This document shows, in pieces, positions 57,746 through 64,000 of a DNA stretch of 64,000 nt; the stretch's first letter is position 1, and each line of letters starts with the position of its first letter. The DNA comes from Calamus simplicifolius (taxonomy: Eukaryota > Streptophyta > Magnoliopsida > Arecales > Arecaceae): assembly GCA_900491605.1 (NCBI GenBank), contig UESW01004633.1:62001-126000 (forward strand). Direction: 5' to 3'. Both the position numbers and the translations under genes were made by a program. A model generated the notes under the pieces. It saw nothing but the letters and a program-made list of their open reading frames with translations, did not search any database and was not told the DNA's origin.

Positions 57746-57944
57746 AGGAAGGGAGGGAAGGGCGAAGAGAAAAACTGGAGAGACGGCGAAGGAGCAGAGA
57801 CGAAGATCACCCAGTGATCAAGGAAGAAGAACACGGACGCACGAATCTTAAAGCAGGGAGAAGACGGAGAACCAGAGCACTCGGGCGCACGATTCTCAAA
57901 GCATGAAAAAAAAAACTTTTTAGGGTAAAAGGCTTTGAAGCGTC

Positions 57945-58132
57945 CTTTAAAAGGGGAAAAAACGTCCAACGTCGATTTGGGGAACAACGACGCCGACCGC
58001 TCACCCATTCACCGTTCCTGCCGCTTGCGCACGGGCCCCCTCCTCACCCATCCATCCGTCCATTCATCCCCCATGGTCTAAAGAGCAACTGACTCTTTAC
58101 TCTACATCGCCTTCCTCACTATCCTGAGGAAG
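57945..58132. other. LINE leader end or flank, no gene
   Basis: GC-rich transition from the LINE 5' end into flank. CATCCATCCGTCCATTCATCC is a short local repeat. No gene. Confidence 0.3.
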
Positions 58133-58190
58133 ACTGTCGAAGCTTGATACTTTCGCTTGCCACCGCGGAGTATCAACTTCTTTCGACAGT
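58133..58190. other. Hairpin with two paired blocks
   Basis: ACTGTCGAA then TTGATACT on the left (58133-58151) pair with AGTATCAA then TTCGACAGT on the right (58169-58190), with an unequal internal bulge (2 versus 5 bases) and a 17-base loop. 17 of 17 bases in the two blocks pair. Could be a structured RNA stem or a decayed inverted repeat. Confidence 0.65.
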
Positions 58191-58389
58191 TGAAGAGGGC
58201 CAATGTACAAGTAAAATTAACCTCACATCGCAGGACTTATTGATAAGCCCAATGTCACAGGGTAATTTCGTAGTCTTGGCCCACTAGCATTGATGACTTT
58301 ATTTACTTTTCTTATAAACGTACAAGTAAAAATAATACGAAATTGTAGTTGTTCTAATTGGTCAATGGTACACAGTTAGGATCAGCGGT
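58191..58389. other. Short spacer, nothing recognised
   Basis: AT-rich spacer between the hairpin and the gypsy fragment. Confidence 0.3.
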
Positions 58390-59505
58390 CTCTTTCACAA
58401 TTGCTCCACACCGTCGTCCACTCGAAGCTGTCAACTTTGCACAAGGCTTTGAAGAAAGGTATGCATCTTTCTGCTGATCTTGCTAGGAAACAGCTCAAGG
58501 CTGCTATCCTTCCTGTGAGTCGTTGCACTTCCTTCTTGTTACTTGGTGGTCTCATGTGATGATGGCCTTGATCTTCTCGGGGTTAGCTTCGATTCTCCTT
58601 TGTGTTACCATAAAGCTCAGGAATTTGTCCGCTGTGACTCCGAAGGTACATTTTCGTGGGTTTAGTTTCATCTGGTATCAACAAAGGTTGTCAAAGGTTT
58701 CTGACAGGTCAGCAACATGGTCATCGGCATGGGTGCTTTTCGTTAACATATCATCCACATACACCTCTATGTTGCGCCCGATTTGATCTTCAAAGACCTT
58801 ATTCATCAACCTCTGGTATATGGTTCCTGCATTCTTCAACCCGAAGGGCATGACCCTGTAGCAATAGATGCCTTTCTCGGTCATGAAAGAAATGGCCTCC
58901 TCATCGAGCGGGTCCATCCTTATCTAGTTGTACCCCGAGAATGCATCTATGAAGCTATGGGTTTCATGGCTCGATGTGGCATCCACCAACTAATCAATCC
59001 TGGGCAGTGGGAAGCTGTCCTTGGGGCATGCCTTGTTGAGGTCGGTGAAATCAACACACATCCTTCAGCTTCCATTGGCCTTGCGAACCATGACCACATT
59101 AGCTAGCCAGACTGGGCAATATGCCTCGCGTATGTGGCCCGCTGCGATCAGTTTACGGACCTCTTCATCCATGGCCCTTTACCTCTCAGGAGCAAAACTC
59201 CTTTTCTTTTGCCAAACCAGCTGACTCCTTGGGTCAATGCTGAGTCTATGGGTGATTACTTCAGGCGGCACTCTCGGCATATCCGAGGCTGACCAAGCGA
59301 AGACGTCCGTGTTGGTCCGCAAAAAAGTAAGTAGCCAATTCCTTGCTTCTGGAGAAAGAAGCATTCCAATTCGGATTGTCTTCATAGGATCCTCCTCCAG
59401 CGGGAAGGCTAGCAAGCTTCCGGCCAGTTCTCCTCTCTTCTCGGAGTCTCTGGGGTCAAATGGCTCGAGTGTCGGTGGAGCAATTGCCTCATGAGGGCTA
59501 GGAGC
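58390..59505 (-). pseudogene. Tat-like Ty3/gypsy reverse transcriptase fragment
   Basis: Minus-strand reading: AFPLEEDPMKTIRIG, WLLTFLRTNTDVFAWSASDM, PPEVITHRLSID, NVVMVRKANGS*RMCVDFTD, LNKACPKDSFPLPRIDQLVD, YCYRVMPFGLKNAGTIYQRL, IEVYVDDMLTKSTHADDHVA. The FAWSxxDMPxxxPEVIxHRL and VDFTDLNKACPKD phrases are characteristic of the Tat branch of gypsy. YVDD is intact. Trp-to-stop changes (KANGS*RMC), a frameshift and loss of the rest of pol show it is dead. Gag and protease are missing: a tandem array lies where they should be. Confidence 0.85.
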
Positions 59506-59635
59506 ATTATGAAATAATGGAAATTATTTAGTAGATGACAATAATGGAAAAGTCCATTTTGGTAAATTTCTTTCACAAAACGAATCACCACTTATCTTAT
59601 GAGTCCATTAAAATTCATTCGGTTCTAACCTTTTA
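59506..59635. other. AT-rich junction left of the tandem array
   Basis: The gypsy coding text stops near 59505. The bases 59528-59575 (ATAATGGAAAAG...TTGGTAAA) resemble the reverse complement of 61002-61062 (see that entry). Confidence 0.4.
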
Positions 59636-60989
59636 AACCGCTTCGGAGGTTTGTGTGCCGGCTCGAGGGGTGACTCGATCGGGTACGAAGCTGTTAGGGA
59701 CTTGAACCAACTCGGGGGTGTCTCCTTGCTAGATCGAGTGGTGTTTCATTAGCTGCGATGCTGAAGAGCTCATTTTGAACCGTCTCGGGGGTTTGTGTGC
59801 CGACCCGAGGGGCGACTCGATCGGGTACGGAGCTGTTAGGGATTTGAATTGACTCGGGGGCATCTCCTAATCGGACCGAGTGGTGTCCTGTTAGCTGCGA
59901 TGCCGACGAGCTCCTTTTGAATTGCCTTGGGGGTTTGTGTACCGGCCCGAGGGGCGACTTGATCGGGTACGGAGCTGTTAGGGACTTGAACCAACTCGGG
60001 GCGTCTCCTTGCCGGACCGAGTGGTGTCCCATTAGCTGTGATGCCAACGAGCTCCTTTTGAACCGCCTCGGAGGTTTGTGTACTGGTCCGAGGGGTGACT
60101 CGATCGGGTGTGGAGCTGTTAGGGATTTGAACCAATTCGGGGGCGTCTTCTCGCCGGACCGAGTGGTCGAGCTCCTTTTCAACCGCCTTGGGGGTTTGTG
60201 TGCCGGCCCAAGAGGCGACTCGATCGGGTACGAAGCTATTAGGGACTTGAACCGACTCGGGGGTATTTTCTCGTCGGATCAAGTGGTGTCCCGTTAGCTG
60301 CGATGTCGATGAGTTCCTTTTGAACCGTCTCAGGGGTCTGTGTGCTGGCCCGAGGACTCGATCAGGTATGGAGCTGTTAGGGACTTGAATCGACTCAGGG
60401 GCATCTCCTTGCCAGATCGAGTGGTGTCTCGTTAGCCACGATGCTGATGAGCTCCTTTTGAACTACCTTGGGGGTTTGTGTGCCGGCTCGAGCGGCGACT
60501 CGATCGGGTACAGAGTTGTTAGGGACTTGAACTGACTTAGGGGCATCTTCTTGCCGAACCGAGTGGTGTCCCGTTAGCCGCGATGTCGACGAGCTCCTTT
60601 TGAACCACCTCGGGGGTTTGTGTGCCTGCCCAAGGGGCGACTCGATCGGGTATGGAACTGTTAGGGACTTGAACCAACTCGGGGGTATCTCCTCGCTAGA
60701 CCGAGTGGTGTTCCATTAGCTGCGATGCTGACGAGCTCCTTTTGAACCACCTCGGGGGTTTGTGTGCCAGCCCGAGGGGCTACTCGATCGAGTACGGAGC
60801 TGTTAAGGACTTAAACCGACTTGGCAGCATTTCCTCGCCGGACCGAGTGGTGTCTTGTTAGCCATGATGCCGACGAGCTCCTTTTGAACTGCCTCAGGGG
60901 TTTGTGTGCTGGCCCAAGGGGTGACTCGATCGGTTATGGAGCTGTTAGGGACTTGAACCAACTCGGGGGCGTCTCCTCGCCGGACCGAG
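59636..60989. repeat. Tandem array, about ten copies of a 142-bp unit
   Basis: The phrase GGTTTGTGTGCCGGC-like recurs at 59649, 59791, 59933, 60073, 60193, 60335, 60473, 60615, 60758 and 60900. The period is 142 bp with one 120-bp unit (60073 to 60193, missing about 22 bases) and minor indels. Each unit has GAGCTCCTTTTGAACCG, CGAGGGGCGACTCGATCGGG, GGAGCTGTTAGGGACTTGAA and CCGGACCGAGTGGTGTC. A period not divisible by three and varied frames argue against coding. GC-rich in an AT-rich setting. Confidence 0.95.
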
Positions 60990-61001
60990 TGATGACAGGA
61001 T

Positions 61002-61062
61002 TGAAATATTATGGAATTTTACCAATATATTCCTTTTCCATTATTAGGTAGTAAATTTATCC
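61002..61062. repeat. AT-rich flank of the tandem array, inverted relative of 59528-59575
   Basis: On the minus strand it reads CTAATAATGGAAAAGG..TATTGGTAAAATT; the left flank reads ACAATAATGGAAAAGT..TTTTGGTAAATTT. The match is imperfect but in inverted orientation, outside both ends of the array. Confidence 0.4.
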
Positions 61063-61223
61063 TTAATTGGTGCCGATAGCTATACTTTTCATGAGTGTTC
61101 AGTTCATGAGGTATATATTACCATGTCTGTAATAAGCTGGCCTGCTATGTTTTCTAAATTATTACATTCTATTACTAACAACAATAATTACTTTGAATAA
61201 ATATACCAATTTACTGATTTTCA

Positions 61224-61770
61224 TTGGAAAACAGAAGTTGTGTTCATATAAGTCATCCCAAAATAAGCGGGAATCGTTCATGGATGTATGCAAGATTGAA
61301 TGATGGATTGCTTAATCTTGATTTTATGAACGGTTTAGAGGAATTTATTGTGTTTCCTTGTAGCCATCCGTATTGGATGGACAGTCCTCTGATTAGATTC
61401 TCCTTAATTTGAAAAAGTGTCAAAACAAAGCCTATAGAAATGTTGAAACTGTGAAGGTTCATCTTTGTAGAAAAGAATTTATTCCTGGGTATGAAGTTTG
61501 GAATTGTCATGGTGAAACAAAGGGAACGATTGCTGGGAAAAGCAATCAAGCGGATAATGAATTCAATCAAAATCTATATGAAGAAATAGTGATGAATGTA
61601 GCGGATAATGAATTCAATCCAAGTTCTTTTAATGAAGAACTAAATCCAGAAGTACAATAATTTTATGACATGCTTTGTGCTGTAAATCAAGAATTATATC
61701 CTGGATCTTCGTAGTTGTCTTTGGCTGCTCGTTTGTTGAACATTAAGGCACAACATCACTTATCCAAAAA
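61224..61770 (+). pseudogene. CACTA transposase N-terminus (Transpos_assoc domain), broken
   Basis: NRSWMYARLNDGLLNLDFMN, GLEEFIVFPCSHPYWMDS, then after a frameshift near 61410 KKCQNKAYRNVETVKVHLCR and EFIPGYEVWNCHGE. This is the transposase-associated zinc-like domain (SWMYxRL...F.nGvEeFi.fAc..p......I.CPC..C.n......v..HL...Gf...Y..W..HGE). It runs on to ARLLNIKAQHHLSKK (about 61730-61770), the short stretch that precedes the tnp2 core in intact copies. Confidence 0.8.
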
Positions 61771-61839
61771 GGTTAATTCCTTCTATTTAATGAATTAATT
61801 ATGAATTTATTATTCATTTACAGGTTAATGGTCCATGGT

Positions 61840-62490
61840 CCATCGTTGGCAATATTTTCATTAATTGTCTAGCATAATGGCCATTAAGGACCGTAAATAC
61901 CTACTCTAGCTATTTTGTGAATGGCTATAAGTTTCAGATTGAAGGATTAGGTTCTTCAAGATGTACGCAAAATTAGAGTGTGTGCGTCAAAGAAGAAAGC
62001 ATTGTAGCAAATATGCTAGATTATTATGGAAAGTTAGTTGAGATGGTTGAAGTTGAATATCCTGGTTGGCCTATGAAACATACTGTCTTATTTCATTGCA
62101 ACCGGTTTGATCAAATAGTAAATGTGGGGACTAGGGTTCACAATAATATAATTTGGTTGAAGTGAACCATAAACGAAGATTGCAGAAATATGAACCATTT
62201 ATTTTAGTGTCACAAGCTCAGCAAGTGTATTACTACGGATATCCAAGCTTGCACAACGACAAGCGAGACCGATAGGCTATTTCAAAAATCATGGCACGAT
62301 CGACCATCGTGCTTGCTGAAAACTCTTTGACTCAATCACCTGATTCCCTTGCATTTCAAGAGGATGAGATGAAAATACATATGATTGAGGATGGCACATC
62401 TGCTCCTGAAACATTACTTAGAGATCATATCCAAGAAATTGAGGATGTTAATGTTCCATTGGACGACGACGAAGATGAATTTCAATCATA
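61840..62490 (+). pseudogene. CACTA transposase C-terminus (DUF4216 region), broken
   Basis: PLRTVNTYSSYFVNGYKFQI, YYGKLVEMVEVEYPGWPMKH, TVLFHCNRFDQIVNVGTRVH, then VNHKRRLQKYEPFILVSQAQ and YYYGYPSLHNDKRDR. This is the DUF4216 domain and following segment of CACTA proteins. It begins right after an intron acceptor-like TTTACAG near 61824. Stops at about 61974 and 62163 and one near 62275. The acidic tail (VPLDDDEDEFQS) ends at 62491. About 1.5-2 kb of tnp2 and DUF4218 sequence is missing before it. Confidence 0.8.
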
Positions 62491-62648
62491 GTCGGATTCA
62501 GCATAAGATGTTGAACCGATTATTGATGACACAAATGAAATTGACCCTGCATAGAGGTTGACAATTGCAAGATGAATTTATTTGTGCTTTATTTTACACG
62601 TAATTCATTATCGATAATTAGGTTGCATGAATCTCTGTTATTTTTAGT

Positions 62649-62900
62649 ATGAGGGGCCGGGGGAGATCCATTGTTGATAGACTGGGTGGACAGCGCCACA
62701 GTATTGACCCATCTGATCCAATGACCTCATTAGCAGGAGAGTTCAGATTTGCACTCCCTACACAGCCTTCATCGTCTCCACGGGGATGTCACCTTAGCCT
62801 AGTTCAATCTCGTGATGCTTTTTCTTCAGCAGTACAGACGGTGGAGAGTTCTTCATCCTCGAGTCGTAGTGTACTTATACTGGATGCACATGGGCTGTAA
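62649..62900 (+). pseudogene. CACTA second-gene fragment (RGRG-rich start)
   Basis: Starts MRGRGRSIVDRLG, like the basic start of the second CACTA protein, and continues with a Ser/Thr-rich stretch to LDAHGL, stopping at 62898-62900. No downstream conserved domain found; assignment rests on position and composition. Confidence 0.4.
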
Positions 62901-64000
62901 GTATATAATTTCTTTTGCAGAAGTCATTTGTGAAGCACACTGGGAAAGGGCTCTACTATTTGAGTAATCTCATCGAATATGAATACGAAAATTTATGTCA
63001 TAACTTTATGTAAATAGTAGTCTGGTCTAATTCTTTGTTATTTTTCATACAAGCAAACATTTTTTAATAATTTGGTAACACCTTAAAAGAGTGCTTCGTG
63101 CTCAAGGCATGAAATGATTAAGAACTTTTTATTTTTTATTTTTAAAAATAAAAAAGTGATACATTTTAGGTCCTTTATTTTTTATTTTTTTTCATTATTT
63201 TGATGAAAACAGTGAAAAAACCTCTAAACTATTTATTTTTCTCTCATTTTAGAGTTACATTTTTTTAATATTATTTTTATTTTTATTCACCAAGTACTTT
63301 TCATGAATATTTTTATTTTTATAAAAATAAAAATAATTATTCTCAAGAAATCAAACACAATATTAATTCCTTTTCAGTTCAAACTTTTCCACGACAATAG
63401 CGCCTTTCTTGTGACATCAGGCAGAAAAGACACCTACCTCTCAATATTTATATTGTTAAAAATATGTTTGCTTGTACTATTTTTACTTTTTATTTTTTAA
63501 AAATACTTTTTTGGGAACCTAAGATAATTTTTTAGAAAAGTAATAATATTATTATAAATATTAATTATAAATATTAATTATTATAATATATATATTATTA
63601 ATAAATATATAATTATTTACTATAGTAATATAATATTAACATGTTATATATTATAATATTATTAATATATAATATTAATTATATTACTATAATATCATCC
63701 ATATTATATTATTATAACAAATATGTAATTTATATATAATACATTATAATATAGGATTCGACCATCTTTCTTACTCTTGAATCAATATGGATCCTAAAGC
63801 TATCATATTTTTTTCACTTTTTTCATCTTTGGAATTCATGAATTATGTAGATTCAAGGCTGGGATGGGGAGGTGATTGGATTTAGGTTTGGCTATATTTA
63901 AATGTAGCAAAATATATCTCTATTATATAATATATTATATATTATAATATTATAGTATTATTATAATATATGATAATATAATTTATAATTTCTTCAAGGC
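62901..64000. other. AT-rich end of window, no gene
   Basis: Very AT-rich with long TATAATATTA palindromic stretches at 63540-63760 and 63905-63985. The open frame at 63303-63500 is Ile/Leu/Phe/Lys-rich and incidental. Could hold the CACTA 3' end, which I could not locate. Confidence 0.5.

Larger units (their letters stand above)
51905..57944 (-). mobile_element. L1-type LINE, near full length (minus strand)
   Basis: The plus-strand left edge is T-rich (51912-51946), the A-rich 3' tail on the minus strand. ORF1 and ORF2 follow in the correct order, with a GC-rich leader of about 200 bp beyond ORF1. GAAGCGTC occurs at 51905-51912 and at 57937-57944 and is a possible short target duplication. 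A 5' end further right (to about 58090) cannot be excluded. The truncated copy at 30300-31023 belongs to the same family. Confidence 0.85.
61200..62900 (+). mobile_element. CACTA (En/Spm) transposon, core deleted
   Basis: Contains the two end parts of a CACTA transposase gene and a second-gene fragment in the right order, but the catalytic middle is gone. No CACTA...TAGTG termini or 3-bp target duplication could be placed, so the boundaries are only the extent of coding homology. Confidence 0.7.

Noticed and set aside
59694..60282. Repeat-rich open frames over the 142-bp array
   Set aside because: The period is not a multiple of three and the frame drifts between units.
59636..60989. CRISPR array
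   Set aside because: Plant nuclear context, 142-bp contiguous units, no spacers.
63303..63500. Open frame near the right edge
   Set aside because: Ile/Phe/Lys-rich by-product of AT-rich DNA.

Overview
The window reads as nuclear DNA of a flowering plant. Genes are split by GT-AG introns, AT-rich tracts and (TA)n/(GA)n microsatellites are common, and most recognisable coding sequence belongs to typical plant transposon families: PIF/Harbinger, Athila- and Tat-like Ty3/gypsy, Ty1/copia, L1- and RTE-type LINEs, CACTA and a foldback MITE. I cannot name the species. I saw no rRNA, tRNA or CRISPR array. Only one convincing host gene is present, a six-exon ERD2-related (ER lumen protein-retaining receptor family) gene on the minus strand at 19327-25144. 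Its six exons can be joined to the family length except for one missing base in exon 3.

Layout. 1-920: flank with a minisatellite of about 13 units built on the palindromic core GAGTCGACTC. 924-12311: an 11.4-kb PIF/Harbinger transposon with 15-bp terminal inverted repeats and TTA target-site duplications. It carries a decayed Myb/SANT-like ORF1, a decayed DDE transposase, a viroplasmin/RNase H1 hybrid-binding-like domain that is unexpected in this family, and an internally repeated 3' half. 12315-15290: flank, a (TA)n tract and an Athila-like gag-protease relic. 15385-18335: two adjacent, heavily mutated RTE-type LINE copies. 18690-25340: an unidentified minus-strand ORF and the ERD2-related gene. 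25340-28200: intergenic DNA with a strong hairpin and AT-rich sequence.

28201-38485: a tandem segmental duplication of about 6.1 kb. Its right breakpoint lies in the GC-rich leader of a copia element, so copy 1 carries an orphan LTR and copy 2 is joined to the copia body (39786-43817, 3' LTR from 44100). Copy 2 has lost 2,072 bp, including a young 5'-truncated LINE that in copy 1 has a 12-bp target-site duplication. 45589-46150: a foldback MITE. 46201-50973: a second copia on the minus strand, with a classic initiator-Met tRNA primer binding site and a 5'-clipped LTR. 51905-57944: a nearly full-length L1-type LINE on the minus strand with ORF1 and ORF2 joined stop-to-start. 58133-58190: a hairpin. 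58390-59505: a Tat-like gypsy reverse-transcriptase fragment (minus). 59636-60989: about ten copies of a 142-bp tandem repeat, flanked by short AT-rich inverted sequences. 61200-62900: a CACTA transposon that has lost its catalytic core. 62900-64000: AT-rich DNA.

The transposon genes are relics. Several premature stops fall at Gln or Trp codons (C-to-T on one strand or the other), as expected from deamination of methylated DNA. The most unusual items are the viroplasmin-like domain inside the Harbinger element, the one-base lesion in the otherwise intact ERD2-related gene, and the tandem duplication that splits a copia leader.
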